Of a DNA stretch of 64,000 bases, positions 32,516 through 41,767 are shown piece after piece. Source of the DNA: Corallococcus sp. CA053C (GTDB lineage Bacteria; Myxococcota; Myxococcia; Myxococcales; Myxococcaceae). Position 1 is the first letter of the stretch, and the number at the start of each line of letters is the position of its first letter. The notes beneath the pieces are model-generated. The model had not been told where the DNA came from. It saw only the letters and a list, made by a program, of their open reading frames with translations, and did not search any database. The DNA is taken from assembly GCF_003611675.1 (NCBI RefSeq), contig NZ_RAWA01000008.1:1-64000 (forward strand), read 5' to 3'. The translations under genes were made by a program, and so were the position numbers.

Positions 32516-33382
32516 TCAGCGCTTCGCCTTCGTCGCGAGCGCCGCCTGTGCGCTGAAGTCGAGGATGATGGGGAGCTCGAACGCGCCGTACTTCGCGAGC
32601 ACGGGGCGCTTGACGCCGTCCACGTCGGTGGCCGCCGCGAGCGAGGCCTCGAAGTCGCGGATGTAGGTCGCCGTGTCGCGCAGGGCCGTGGGGCCCAGGG
32701 CCGCGTTCTCCGCGCGGTGGCCCGGGATGACCGTGGTGGCGCCGCGCTTGTCGAGCTGCTCGATGTTCTTGAGCCACTGCGCCCGCCACCGGGCGTCCGC
32801 GTTCACGAGATACGCATGGACCTGCTGGTAGGCCGTATCCCCCGCGATGAGCGTCCGGGTGGAGGGAATCCACACCGCCGTGGCGGCCTCGCTCTCACCG
32901 GGGTTCAGGCTGATGAGCTCCAGCCGTTGGCCCTCCAGCGCCAGGTGGTCCGCCGTGAGCGGGGATGGAGTCACCGGCTCGGAGGTGAGGTTGGCGCCGA
33001 AGAGCGGCTTCCACTGCGCGAGCTGCTTCGGTGCGAGCGCCTTGATCTCCGCGATGACCGCGGGCGCGGCGACGATCCGCGCCTGGGGGAAGGCGGCCCG
33101 CACCACCTCCAGGCCGAAGTAGTGGTCCGGGTGCCCATGGGTGATGAGGACCGTCTTCAGCGTCTTCTTCGACTCGAGGATCTTCGCGACCAGCCGGTGC
33201 GCCTCCGCGAGCGTGAACTGCGAGTCGACGAGCACCGCGTCCTGCTCCCCCGTGATGAGGGTGGACGTGACGCGGAAGCCCTCGGGAGCCGCGGTAAAGA
33301 CCTCGGTCTTGAGCGGCGCGGCGGCCAGGCTCGTGGTCGCGAGGGTGAGGGAGAGGGCGAACAGCGGAAGGGCGGGTTTCAT
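32516..33382 (-). CDS. Exported metallo-beta-lactamase-fold hydrolase
   Basis: The start at 33382 gives a signal peptide (MKPALPLFALSLTLATTSLA, residues 1-20) and 288 residues in all; the ORF upstream is not protein-like. The metal-binding motif is LITHGHPDHYFG, with a later Asp in LIAGDTAYQQ and His in VIPGHRAEN. The group is that of broad periplasmic MBL hydrolases rather than proven beta-lactamases. It diverges from a LysR gene that may control it. Confidence 0.86.
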   Translation of the reverse strand: MKPALPLFALSLTLATTSLAAAPLKTEVFTAAPEGFRVTSTLITGEQDAVLVDSQFTLAEAHRLVAKILESKKTLKTVLITHGHPDHYFGLEVVRAAFPQARIVAAPAVIAEIKALAPKQLAQWKPLFGANLTSEPVTPSPLTADHLALEGQRLELISLNPGESEAATAVWIPSTRTLIAGDTAYQQVHAYLVNADARWRAQWLKNIEQLDKRGATTVIPGHRAENAALGPTALRDTATYIRDFEASLAAATDVDGVKRPVLAKYGAFELPIILDFSAQAALATKAKR

Positions 33383-33501
33383 GGCGTTCTCGTGCGACGA
33401 GGGAAGTGCCCGTAGCCGATGGCTTCGAGACACCCCCAAGATGCGAAACCCAGTCCGTGAGATAAACGGCATGAAAGTCATCACATCGTTGACGCGGCGT
33501 C

Positions 33502-34443
33502 ATGAATCACGCGAGCGTCGAGCGCATGGATGCCTTCTCCGAGATCGCGGTCTTCACGCGCGTGGTGGACCTGGGCGGCTTCACACGGGCGGCGGAGCAA
33601 CTGAGACTCACGCCGTCGGGAGTGAGCCGCATCGTGTCGCGGCTGGAGGCGCGGCTGGGAGTGCGGCTCCTCAACCGGACCACCCGCAGCCTCAGCCTCA
33701 CGGACGAGGGGGCCGCGTATTACGAGCGCTGTACGCGCATCCTCGCGGAGCTCGAGGACGCCAATGCCACCCTGGCACGGGCCAGCGTCACCCCACGTGG
33801 GCGGCTGCGCGTGGATGCTCCGGTGGCGATCTCAGATTTCGTCCTCGGGGCCGCACTCCCTCGCTTCCTCGCGCGCTACCCGGAGGTGTCGATCGACTTG
33901 ACGGTCCGGGACCAGCTCATCGACCCGACCGCCGAGGGCGTGGACGTGGTCATCCGCCTCGCGGCGGCACGGGACTCCGAGCTCATCTCCCGCAACCTCG
34001 CCCGCGCGCGCTCCATCCTGGTGGCCTCTCCCGCCTACCTCGCCGCGCATGGGCGTCCGCGCACGCCCGCCTCGCTGCGTGAGCACACGTGCATCGCGTA
34101 CCTGTCGAGCACGGGCCCCCTGCCGTGGCGCCTCAAGGGAAACGCGGGGGAGATGAGCTACGTGTCCAACGCCAGACTCGTCGCGGGGTCGGGCAACGTG
34201 CTCACCCGGGCCGCGGCCGCCGGGTTGGGAATCGTCCAGACCTTCGAGTACCACGTGGCCGCGGAGCTCGCCCGCGGCGAGCTGGAGATCCTCCTCGAGG
34301 AGTACGAGCCCGAGCCTCGCACCGTCCACGCCCTCTTCGCGCGACAGAAGGCCGCCGTCCCCAAGGTCCGGGTCTTCATCGATTTCCTGGTGGAGCTGTT
34401 CGCGTCCACCACGGCGGAGCTGGCCGGCCGGAAGCGACGCTGA
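33502..34443 (+). CDS. LysR-family regulator
   Basis: A 313-residue LysR protein: FTRAAEQLRLTPSGVSRIVS, LLNRTTRSLSLTDEG and an effector domain with GVDVVIRLAAARDSEL. An internal ATG at 33526 (MDAFSEIAVF) matches the usual family start and may be the true one. It diverges from the MBL-fold gene; the 118 bases between should contain its site, but no clear dyad stood out. It converges with the AraC gene. Confidence 0.9.
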   Translation: MNHASVERMDAFSEIAVFTRVVDLGGFTRAAEQLRLTPSGVSRIVSRLEARLGVRLLNRTTRSLSLTDEGAAYYERCTRILAELEDANATLARASVTPRGRLRVDAPVAISDFVLGAALPRFLARYPEVSIDLTVRDQLIDPTAEGVDVVIRLAAARDSELISRNLARARSILVASPAYLAAHGRPRTPASLREHTCIAYLSSTGPLPWRLKGNAGEMSYVSNARLVAGSGNVLTRAAAAGLGIVQTFEYHVAAELARGELEILLEEYEPEPRTVHALFARQKAAVPKVRVFIDFLVELFASTTAELAGRKRR

Positions 34444-34530
34444 AAACACCACGGGCGACGGGGTTTCCCCCGCCGGCCTCCCCCGCGGACAGCTGATCGC
34501 ACCGGCTCGGATTGTTTGGCGAACCCGGCG

Positions 34531-35313
34531 TTAGCCGATCAATGGAGCCGCGCGGAGCTCGCCGAGAAATCCCTGCGGCGTCACGCCCGTGATCGCGCGG
34601 AACTCGGCGATGAGATGCGCCTGGTCGTAGTAGCCGACTTCGGCGGCGATGCTCCCCCAGCTGGCGTGATCGGCTTTGAGCGCGGCGCGTAGCGCGCGAT
34701 GGAAGCGTGCAAGCCTGGCGAACGCTTTGGGGCTCACGCCGACGGTTTCACGGAACACGCGACGCAGATGCCGCTCGCTCACACCGATGTCGACGGCGAC
34801 GGTGTTCACATTGGCGCTCGTCAGCCTCTCGGCGGCGTCGAGGGCGAGTTGCGTGCGGGCGCGGTGTCCCTCCGCGAGCGCGAGGCGTTCGGCGATCGCG
34901 CTCTCCAGGATTGCAGCCGCATCGGCCGTGCTGCGGGCGTCGCCGAGCCGATCGAAGAGCCGCCGGGTCGCGGCGCCGCCCCACAGATCCTCGAGCGCGA
35001 CGATGCCTCCGGCGATTGCGGAGGCCGGCACGCCGAGTACCGCCTCATGCGAGCCCAGGTGAAGACGCGCCGTCACGGTGCGCTGCCCGCTGCGAATGAG
35101 CTTTCGATGCACCCTCTGCCTTCCGCCCAACGCGTGTGCGTCGAGCCCCCTTCGCGCCAACGGCCCGAACCGAACGACGAGATGGACCTCCGGACGCGGA
35201 ATCACGACGCCCGGTACGTCGCGGTCACGCTCGTCCACGAACAGCGCCGCTACGGCGGACGCGGCCGATGCGCTCGGCGCAACGCGACTGGGGTGAATGG
35301 GGCTCGCGTGCAT
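34531..35313 (-). CDS. AraC-family regulator
   Basis: A 260-residue AraC/XylS protein. The N-terminal ligand domain is of the DUF6597-like small type (VHLVVRFGPLARRG). The double helix-turn-helix is at about residues 165-250, with AVDIGVSERHLRRVFRETVG and IAAEVGYYDQAHLIAEFRAI. It diverges from a nucleoside-sugar-epimerase-like gene. This block (34.5-38.1 kb) is richer in CGC/GCG/TCG codons than its surroundings, suggesting a common foreign origin. Confidence 0.88.
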   Translation of the reverse strand: MHASPIHPSRVAPSASAASAVAALFVDERDRDVPGVVIPRPEVHLVVRFGPLARRGLDAHALGGRQRVHRKLIRSGQRTVTARLHLGSHEAVLGVPASAIAGGIVALEDLWGGAATRRLFDRLGDARSTADAAAILESAIAERLALAEGHRARTQLALDAAERLTSANVNTVAVDIGVSERHLRRVFRETVGVSPKAFARLARFHRALRAALKADHASWGSIAAEVGYYDQAHLIAEFRAITGVTPQGFLGELRAAPLIG

Positions 35314-35410
35314 GAGATGACTTTGGTGCGTGCGCGACGGTCGCGCAAGAATCGGTTTGCGTGTCCGGTTCTTCCAATCTTCGACGCGTGCGGATGGCTA
35401 CGTTCCGCAC

Positions 35411-36238
35411 ATGAAAATCCTCGTCACCGGAGCGACCGGAAAGGTCGGAAGTCGGCTCACCAAGCGACTCGCCGAGCGCGGCTATCAAGTGCGCGCCCTC
35501 GTGCGCGATCCGACGCGCGCTGCCGCCCTGAACGAAGCGCGTGTCGAGCTCGTCCAGGGCGATCTGCTCGATGTGGACTCGCTCGCGGCCACGGTGCGCG
35601 GCGTCGATGCCGTGGTCCACTGCGCCGCGTTCTTCCGCGGCGCGACTCCCGAGCAAGCGCACGCGGTCAATGACCTGGGCACGCAGCACCTCGCGAGCGC
35701 CGCCCGTGCTGCCTCCGTGAAGCGCTTCATCTTCACGAGCACCGGCCTGGTCTACGGTTCGAATGGTGGCCGCCTCGCCCGCGAGGACGACCCCTGCGCG
35801 CCGACTGCGGCATACCCGGTGAGCAAGCTTGCCGCCGAGCGCCTCCTCCTCGCGACCGAAGGGCTCGACGTGCGCGTGCTTCGCCTGCCATTCGTGTACG
35901 GCGACGGTGATCCGCACATCGAGGAGGTGATCCCGGTGATGCGCAGCTTCCCGCCGGCCCAACGCATGTCGATGAGCCACCACGCCGACGTCGAACAGGC
36001 CGTCGCTCGTTTGCTCGCCGCGCCTTCGCCTGCGCATCGCATCTACAACGTCGTCGACGACGAGGCCCCCGAAATCGCCACGCTGTTCGCGTCGGTGGGC
36101 GCGCCGCCGCCTGACGGCTCGAACGCTGAGTTCGCGCGCACTTTTGACGCGCTCCTCGACGGGCGCCGCATCCGTGAAGACCTCGGCTTCAAGCCCAGGT
36201 TCCCCCGCCTCGCGGACGCGCTCGCCGCAGGCGCATAG
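35411..36238 (+). CDS. NAD-dependent epimerase/dehydratase-family protein
   Basis: The ATG at 35411 starts directly at MKILVTGATGKVGSRLTKRL. The 275-residue extended SDR has the DLLDVDSL strand, VVHCAAFFRG, the catalytic region STGLVYGS, and YPVSK, where Tyr and Lys form the YxxxK pair. Substrate unknown; relatives are NAD-dependent sugar epimerases and dihydroflavonol-reductase-like enzymes. Divergent AraC is the likely regulator. It converges with the aldo/keto reductase. Confidence 0.86.
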   Translation: MKILVTGATGKVGSRLTKRLAERGYQVRALVRDPTRAAALNEARVELVQGDLLDVDSLAATVRGVDAVVHCAAFFRGATPEQAHAVNDLGTQHLASAARAASVKRFIFTSTGLVYGSNGGRLAREDDPCAPTAAYPVSKLAAERLLLATEGLDVRVLRLPFVYGDGDPHIEEVIPVMRSFPPAQRMSMSHHADVEQAVARLLAAPSPAHRIYNVVDDEAPEIATLFASVGAPPPDGSNAEFARTFDALLDGRRIREDLGFKPRFPRLADALAAGA

Positions 36239-36269
36239 GCGAGACGCGATCTGGGGGGCACAGGTGCCT

Positions 36270-37139
36270 TCAGCGCGCGATTCCGTCGAGCGCGGCGAGG
36301 CTCTTTGCCGGCAGCACGAGTGACGCCGCGGCCACGTTCTCGCGCAGGTGCGCGACCGACGACGTGCCCGGGATGAGCAGGATGTTCGGCGCGCGGTGCA
36401 GCAGCCACGCGAGCGCGACCTGCATCGGCGTCGCGCCCAGCTCGTTCGCGACTTCCGACAGCGTCGAGGACTGGAGCGGCGTGAAGCCGCCGAGCGGGAA
36501 GAACGGCACGTAGGCGATGCCCTGCTTCGCCAGCGCGTCGATGAGCGCGTCGTCTCCGCGATGCGCCAGGTTGTAGTGGTTCTGCACGCACACGACCTCG
36601 GTGAGCGCTTGCGCCTGCTCGACCTGACGCGCCGTCACGTTGCTGAGGCCGATGTGGCGAACGAGCCCCTCGCGCTTGAGTTCGATGAGGACGGCGAGCT
36701 CTTTGTCGAGAGGGCCTTCCGTCGGTGTCATGCTCATCATGCGCAAGTTCACGACGTCGAGCGCGTCGAGCCCGAGGTGGCGCAGGTTGTCCTGGAGGTC
36801 CGAGCGGAGCTCGGCGGGCGAGAGCGCCGGGAGCCACGACTTGTCCGCGCCACGCCGCCCACCCAGCTTCGACACGATCACGACGTTCTTGGGATACGGA
36901 TGCAGCGTGGCGTGAATGAGCTGGTTCGTGACGTGTGGCCCGTAGGCGTCGCTCGTGTCGAAGTGGTCGATGCCGATCGCGATCGCCTCGCGCAGCACCG
37001 CCGCGGCCGCTTCGGGATCCCGCGGCGGTCCCCAGACGTGCGGGCCCGCGAGCTGCATGGCGCCGTAGCCCATGCGGTGCACCGTGAGCGATGTGCCGGG
37101 GAACGTGAACCGACCGCCGAGCTTGTCTGTGTTTGTCAT
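36270..37139 (-). CDS. Aldo/keto reductase
   Basis: A 289-residue TIM-barrel oxidoreductase. It has RMGYGAMQLAG, the catalytic Asp/Tyr in HFDTSDAYGP, the Lys in VIVSKLGGR, QNHYNLAHRG, and the NADPH loop IPGTSSVAHLREN. The family reduces carbonyls with NADPH. In the usual catalytic-His position the sequence is VVNLRMMSM, so the His seems replaced. It diverges from the LysR gene over 48 bases that include CTGGCCAG. Confidence 0.87.
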   Translation of the reverse strand: MTNTDKLGGRFTFPGTSLTVHRMGYGAMQLAGPHVWGPPRDPEAAAAVLREAIAIGIDHFDTSDAYGPHVTNQLIHATLHPYPKNVVIVSKLGGRRGADKSWLPALSPAELRSDLQDNLRHLGLDALDVVNLRMMSMTPTEGPLDKELAVLIELKREGLVRHIGLSNVTARQVEQAQALTEVVCVQNHYNLAHRGDDALIDALAKQGIAYVPFFPLGGFTPLQSSTLSEVANELGATPMQVALAWLLHRAPNILLIPGTSSVAHLRENVAAASLVLPAKSLAALDGIAR

Positions 37140-37187
37140 GCGCTCGAACCTAACGCTGGCCAGGATTCACACCAGCAAATAGCATGC

Positions 37188-38117
37188 ATGCCAATCATGA
37201 ACGATATTCGTGCCAGGGATCTCGACCTCAACCTGCTGCGCGTGCTCGTCGCCGTCGCCGACGCGGGCTCGGTCACGAAGGCGGCCGCGCGGCTCTACCT
37301 CACGCAGTCGGCGGTGAGCGCGGCGCTCGGCCGGCTCAGCGAGTCGCTGGACACGCCAATGCTCGTGCGCCACGGCCGCGGTGTGATCTTGACGAGCCGG
37401 GCAGCACGCCTCGTGACCGAGGTCCGCCCGCTGCTCGAGGCGATGCTCCAGGCGTCGTTCGCACCGGCGCGCTTCGATCCGCGCACGAGCGAGCGGACCC
37501 TCCGCCTCGGGCTCGCCGACTACGCGGACGAGTTGTTGCTGCCGCCGCTGCTGCGCCGGCTCGGGCGCGACGCGCCCAAGATGCGGCTCATCTGCACGCC
37601 GGTCCAGTTCCGCACGGTGGTCGAGGCGCTGGCGACCCGTCGCGTCGACCTCGCGGCCACGGTCATCGGCAAGCTGCCGCAGGCCATCCTGCGCAAGCCG
37701 CTCCTCCGCGGCCACTTCGTCTGCCTGTTCGACCCGCGCCACGTGCGCCTCGGCGCGCGACCCACCCAGCGCGCGTATCTCGAGCAGGAGCACGTCATCG
37801 TCTCCTTCAACGGCGACCTCCGCGGCACGGTCGAGGACGCGTTCGGCGTCGAGCGACGTGTCCGCTGCTCGGTCGCGAGCTTCAGCGCGATTGGCGCCAT
37901 CGTCGACGGTAGCGAGCTGGTGGCGACCTTGCCCGACGTCTTCGCGGCGCATGTCCTGCGGCAGCGGCCGCACCTTCGCAGCGCGCCGTTCCCCTTCGCG
38001 CACCCCGCAGGCGGCCTGGACCTGCTCTGGCCCGCCGCGCTGGACGAGGACGACACGTGCGCCTTCGTACGCGCCGCGATCATCGATATCGTCAAGCAGG
38101 TGCCCGCTCCATCTTGA
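37188..38117 (+). CDS. LysR-family regulator (NodD/PcpR-like)
   Basis: The start is the ATG at 37188 or, nine bases later, 37197 (MNDIRARDLDLNLLRVLVAV). The long upstream ORF is the shadow of the reductase gene. About 309 residues. Its helix-turn-helix is AAARLYLTQSAVSAALGRLS, followed by LVRHGRGVILT, typical of the NodD/NahR/LinR branch. It diverges from the aldo/keto reductase and is its likely regulator. Confidence 0.9.
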   Translation: MPIMNDIRARDLDLNLLRVLVAVADAGSVTKAAARLYLTQSAVSAALGRLSESLDTPMLVRHGRGVILTSRAARLVTEVRPLLEAMLQASFAPARFDPRTSERTLRLGLADYADELLLPPLLRRLGRDAPKMRLICTPVQFRTVVEALATRRVDLAATVIGKLPQAILRKPLLRGHFVCLFDPRHVRLGARPTQRAYLEQEHVIVSFNGDLRGTVEDAFGVERRVRCSVASFSAIGAIVDGSELVATLPDVFAAHVLRQRPHLRSAPFPFAHPAGGLDLLWPAALDEDDTCAFVRAAIIDIVKQVPAPS

Positions 38118-38419
38118 CGAGCTCACACGTGTGCGCTTCAGGAGCGGGCGTTCGATGCCGCGATCGCGTGGGGAGTCCTACTCCTACAGTGGGACCCGCG
38201 ACTGCAAGGACGTCGTGCACACCTTCGCGTTCGCCAACCTCACCACCGGGCCGTGATGAGCAGGCTTTACGGTAGCCGCACCTGGGCGCGTCGCAAGGAT
38301 GGGCTCTCGAAGACAAAGCGCATGCAGGTGGCCTTCGCCCACCACCTGCTTGACGTCGCTCGCGCCCATCGCGCCAGGGCGTGGCGGCCCTGCGCCAGCG
38401 GGCCACGCACCACCCTCCG
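38118..38419. other. Non-coding gap with decayed coding-like pieces
   Basis: No intact gene. Plus-strand codons ending at 38256 read GESYSYSGTRDCKDVVHTFA then a short end. Minus-strand codons around 38263-38380 read DVKQVVGEGHLHALCLREPI. Both look like ends of lost proteins but are too short to identify. Confidence 0.35.
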
Positions 38420-38642
38420 TTAGCAGGTTCCGGCGAGTTCGACCGGTCGCCGCGCGGAGACGTTCCAGGTGGCCGGCAAGTCGGCATCGCAGTCGACGCA
38501 GACGAACCATGCCTCCTTCACCAGGTTCACCTCGCGGCACTTGGAGCAACGCCGGAACACCGCTGGGGGGGCCGGCCGGGTGCGAGGCGACGGAGCGACG
38601 GATCTCGTCGGGCCCGATATATGCGTAGGCGTATTGTTCCAT
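38420..38642 (-). pseudogene. Frameshifted, internally deleted zinc-ribbon protein gene
   Basis: The ATG at 38640-38642 opens MEQYAYAYIGPDEIRRSVAS. After a run of seven C (minus strand, 38565-38571) the frame is lost. One base fewer there would continue into VFRRCSKCREVNLVKEAWFV and CVDCDADLPATWNV to the stop at 38420. The C..C...C..C set is a zinc ribbon. From memory, relatives in other myxobacteria carry a longer middle part between these two pieces, so this copy also seems to lack a core. The frameshift could be real or a homopolymer sequencing error. Confidence 0.6.
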
Positions 38643-38755
38643 GTGGCTTCCCCCGTCCAGGATGGTGGCGGCGAACTCCCAGTATTGCCGGATCGATAGC
38701 CCGCTGAGCAGCATGGGACAGAGCTTTGGGCTTGGCGCTTGAGCGAGGACAGACC

Positions 38756-39784
38756 GTGGAAATCCGACACCTCTCCGCACCCGCCTGGTCGGCGTTCAAA
38801 TCCTGGCTGCTCAAGCTGCACGGCGTTCCCATCTCCCACCTCCGGCTCCTGACCGGCGGCTGTCCGGCGGAGGAACTGCCCGCGCTCGCGAAGGAACTCA
38901 AGCGCGTGCGGGCCGACTTCAAGAAGCGTCCCAATGGGGTCTCGGCCCCTGCGGACGAGCGCCTCCGGACGGACTACGCGGCGCTCGGTGTGCCCTGGTC
39001 CGCGTGGAGCGAGGTGGCGCGCGAGGTCCAGCGCGACCTGAAGCGTAAACGGTACGCGCGCTGGACGGGGGCGGATGCGCTTGAGTTCCCCGAGGGGCCT
39101 TCCGCCGAGGACCTGGTGACCGTCTTGTTGTTCGGAGGCGTGGAGCAGGCACGACCCCATCTGCTGCGCCGCGCGTCGCTCGCCGCAGGCTCGCTCGAGG
39201 CGCTGTGGTGCCGCTGGCTGGCGGGTGAGCCGCTCGAGCCCGAGACGCTGCGCTCGTTCGCGGGTGCGCCCGAGCGACTCGCCGAGCCCCTCTACACTCC
39301 AGGCCTCGAGGAGGTGCTGCCGCTGTTCTTCGTCGAGCCCGACCCCGCACGCGCCGAGCGGGCGCTGGAGGTCGCCTCGACCCGGATGGGCTCGTCCCGG
39401 TCGCAACCGTTGATGGACTTCCTGCGCTCCCTGCTCGGCCTGTGGCGTCAGGAAACTTCGGTGGAGGAGGTGAGGGCGCGCTTCGATACGAGTGTCGCGA
39501 CCGTCTCGCCCTCCGAGGTCGCCCAGCTGAGCGCGCCCGCCTATCTGTATGGCCGATACATCGAGGCCCTCCCCCCGCACGCGCTGCTGGAACGGGTGGG
39601 CTCGCGTCTCGAGCGCATCGCCGTGCCTGCCCGGGTTGCCGATGTTCAGCCCGTCATGGAGGCCCTCGCCGCGCTCGAGGAGTTGACGGCCATGGGCCTG
39701 GGCCTCCGCGTGGAGCAGCGGCCCGGGGAGGTTCTCCTCTCCGCACAGGAGCCGGAGACCGGGGGAGGGGACGAGTTCCTGTAG
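38756..39784 (+). CDS. Unrecognised cytosolic protein
   Basis: I place the start at the GTG at 38756, preceded by GAGGA; the ATG at 38726 overlaps a poorer context. The 342-residue product has no signal peptide or membrane segment and is predicted mainly helical. Leu/Ala/Arg/Glu-rich stretches such as LPALAKELKRVRADFKKRPN and WSEVAREVQRDLKRKRYARW occur. No motif was recognised. Codon use is typical of the host, so it is probably a lineage-specific myxobacterial gene. It converges with the FAD monooxygenase. Confidence 0.75.
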   Translation: MEIRHLSAPAWSAFKSWLLKLHGVPISHLRLLTGGCPAEELPALAKELKRVRADFKKRPNGVSAPADERLRTDYAALGVPWSAWSEVAREVQRDLKRKRYARWTGADALEFPEGPSAEDLVTVLLFGGVEQARPHLLRRASLAAGSLEALWCRWLAGEPLEPETLRSFAGAPERLAEPLYTPGLEEVLPLFFVEPDPARAERALEVASTRMGSSRSQPLMDFLRSLLGLWRQETSVEEVRARFDTSVATVSPSEVAQLSAPAYLYGRYIEALPPHALLERVGSRLERIAVPARVADVQPVMEALAALEELTAMGLGLRVEQRPGEVLLSAQEPETGGGDEFL

Positions 39785-39872
39785 CGCTGCCGTATCCTCC
39801 GCGAAGAATGCCGCGGCGCCGGGTCCTGAGCGCGGGAGTGCTGGCATTCACGTCGACCTCGCGCGCGAGATC

Positions 39873-40997
39873 TCAGAAGAAGGAGTGGGTCTGCGCGTTC
39901 CTGGCGCGGATGGCCTCTTCGGTCCTCGGAACGAGGCTCTCGAGCCCGGTCCTCACGGCCTCTGCTTGGACCTGCTCGATGAACGGGCGAAAGCGCTCGT
40001 TGTAGGCTCGAAACGCGAGCTCGAAGTCGAGGTCGTGCTCTCGCATCGCATCCGCCAGTGCGGCCGCGCCATCGATGGCCAACGAGCCCCCCATGCCGGC
40101 AGCGGGTGAAGGGCAGTACCCCGCATCGCCCACCAATGCGACTCGGCCTTTCGTCCAGGAAGGCATTCGTATCTGGCACAGCTTGTCGAAGTAGAAGCTC
40201 TTCGAGCTCCGCACTGCTTCGAGCAGCTCCGCCGTCCTCCAGCCCACCCCGACGAACTGGTCCGCGATGATCCGTCGTTGGGCCTCCTCATCGCGGCGGT
40301 CGTACGGGATCTCCATGTCGGAAGCGAACGCGAGAATGATGTCCGTGTTGTTCTTGTAGGCGTTGAGCATCACGGCCTTGCCCGGCACGTTGAACATCTG
40401 CGCGGTGTTCCGCTCGATGAGCAGCTTGTCCACGATCGTGATCGAGAAGTACTGCCCGAGAAAATTCAGGTACTGGGCTTCGTCGCCGAACCAGAGCCTC
40501 CGCACGGCGGAGTGGACACCGTCGCAGCCGAACACCAGGTCGAACGTGCGTCGTGCGCCCTTGGCGAACGTGGCCTCGATGCTGTCTTTCGTCTCGCTCA
40601 GCGCGGTAATGCTGTCGTCGAAGACGACTTCGATGGGGTCCTTCACGGCGGCGAACAGCATGTTCAGCAGAACGGTTCGTTCGATCTCGAACTCGTCCTC
40701 CGAAGGGACTTCGCCTTCACCTCTCAGCACCAACGAGCGCTCCGTGACATCGCGCTCGTTCTTCATTTCCCACCGCTGAAGGCTCAATCGGTTCGACCGG
40801 ATCTGATCGAAGAGGCCCATGCGCCGGACGATGTCGACGGTGTTGCCTTTGATGTCGACGGCCGTGCCGCCCGTCCGGAGCCCGCGCGCGACCTCCACGA
40901 CGGTGACCTCGTAGCCCAGGCGGCTCATCCAAAAAGCGGTCGAGAGCCCGGCGAAGCTCGCGCCGGAGATGAGGACCTTCTTTCCATTCGCGCCCAT
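39873..40997 (-). CDS. FAD-dependent monooxygenase (aromatic hydroxylase type)
   Basis: The start at 40997 (MGANGKKVLISGASFAGLST) has GGAGA six bases upstream; longer starts add unlikely residues. The 374-residue flavoprotein has the FAD dinucleotide fold near the N-terminus, RTGGTAVDIKG, the FGCDGVHSAVR motif (DG), and GDAGYCPSPAAGMGGSLA as the second FAD-binding stretch, GDAGY replacing the usual GDAAH. This is the PHBH/TetX-like group that hydroxylates aromatics or inactivates drugs. It diverges from a TetR gene with a clear paired operator, resembling inducible resistance modules. Substrate unknown. Confidence 0.86.
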   Translation of the reverse strand: MGANGKKVLISGASFAGLSTAFWMSRLGYEVTVVEVARGLRTGGTAVDIKGNTVDIVRRMGLFDQIRSNRLSLQRWEMKNERDVTERSLVLRGEGEVPSEDEFEIERTVLLNMLFAAVKDPIEVVFDDSITALSETKDSIEATFAKGARRTFDLVFGCDGVHSAVRRLWFGDEAQYLNFLGQYFSITIVDKLLIERNTAQMFNVPGKAVMLNAYKNNTDIILAFASDMEIPYDRRDEEAQRRIIADQFVGVGWRTAELLEAVRSSKSFYFDKLCQIRMPSWTKGRVALVGDAGYCPSPAAGMGGSLAIDGAAALADAMREHDLDFELAFRAYNERFRPFIEQVQAEAVRTGLESLVPRTEEAIRARNAQTHSFF

Positions 40998-41049
40998 GAC
41001 GTCTCCGTTTGAGGGCTGCATCCTGGCAGCCCTCGAGTCCAAGATGTTA

Positions 41050-41090
41050 TACTCGGTAAACGTTTTCGCAAGAGATTCGTTGACCGAGTA
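41050..41090. promoter_or_regulatory. Paired inverted 13-base sites between monooxygenase and TetR
   Basis: TACTCGGTAAACG (41050-41062) and CGTTGACCGAGTA (41078-41090) are inverted copies matching at 12 of 13 bases, separated by 15 bases. They occupy the AT-richer centre of the divergent region, a typical position for a TetR repressor acting on both genes. Confidence 0.65.
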
Positions 41091-41137
41091 CAGAAAACCA
41101 TGGCCCATGCTGGCGGCGCTTCGCTAGAATCCGGCGC

Positions 41138-41767
41138 ATGGGCGAGCGACGTGAGAGCAAGAAGCGCGAGACCCGGCAGCGGATCTCCGATGTGGCGACG
41201 GAGCTTTTCTTCGCGCGGGGCTTCGAGGCGGTGACGCTCGACGAGATCGCGGCCGCTGCGAACGTCTCCAAGATGACGGTCTTCAACTACTTCGCGCGCA
41301 AGGAGGACCTCATGCTCGATCGCCAGGATGACTTGAAGCTGGTCTTCTTTCGCGAGGCGATCCGCGCGAGGCCGCAAGGGCAATCTCCGATCGCCGAGCT
41401 CCGCGCTCTCATGGGCAAGCTGCGAGAGCAGAAGCATCCGTTCGCCCACTTCGACCGCCATACGGCTGACTTCTGGCGCTTCGTCGCGGCGAGCCCGTCG
41501 CTCGAGGCGCGGCTCCGTGAGCTCAACGACGAAGCGGCAGAGGGGCTCGCGATCGAGCTCGCCGGTCCGAAGCCGGAGGGCCTCGCACGGCTCGCAGCCG
41601 GTATGATCGTGCTGACGGTGCGCACGGCTCGCCAGGAAGCCATCCGCGTGTTCGAACACGGAGGCTCCGCGAAGAAGGCGAACACTGTGTTCTTCGCCTT
41701 GATCGATCAGGGCTTCGCGGCCGTTCAAGGAATGGCGGCGACCGACGCGCGCGGCCAGTCATCGTGA
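41138..41767 (+). CDS. TetR-family regulator
   Basis: A 209-residue TetR protein with a basic start (MGERRESKKRETRQRISDVA) and a helix-turn-helix ending in NVSKMTVFNYFARKEDLMLD. The ligand domain is unassigned. It should bind the paired sites at 41050-41090 and repress the divergent FAD monooxygenase until an inducer, plausibly the enzyme's substrate, is present. Confidence 0.9.
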   Translation: MGERRESKKRETRQRISDVATELFFARGFEAVTLDEIAAAANVSKMTVFNYFARKEDLMLDRQDDLKLVFFREAIRARPQGQSPIAELRALMGKLREQKHPFAHFDRHTADFWRFVAASPSLEARLRELNDEAAEGLAIELAGPKPEGLARLAAGMIVLTVRTARQEAIRVFEHGGSAKKANTVFFALIDQGFAAVQGMAATDARGQSS

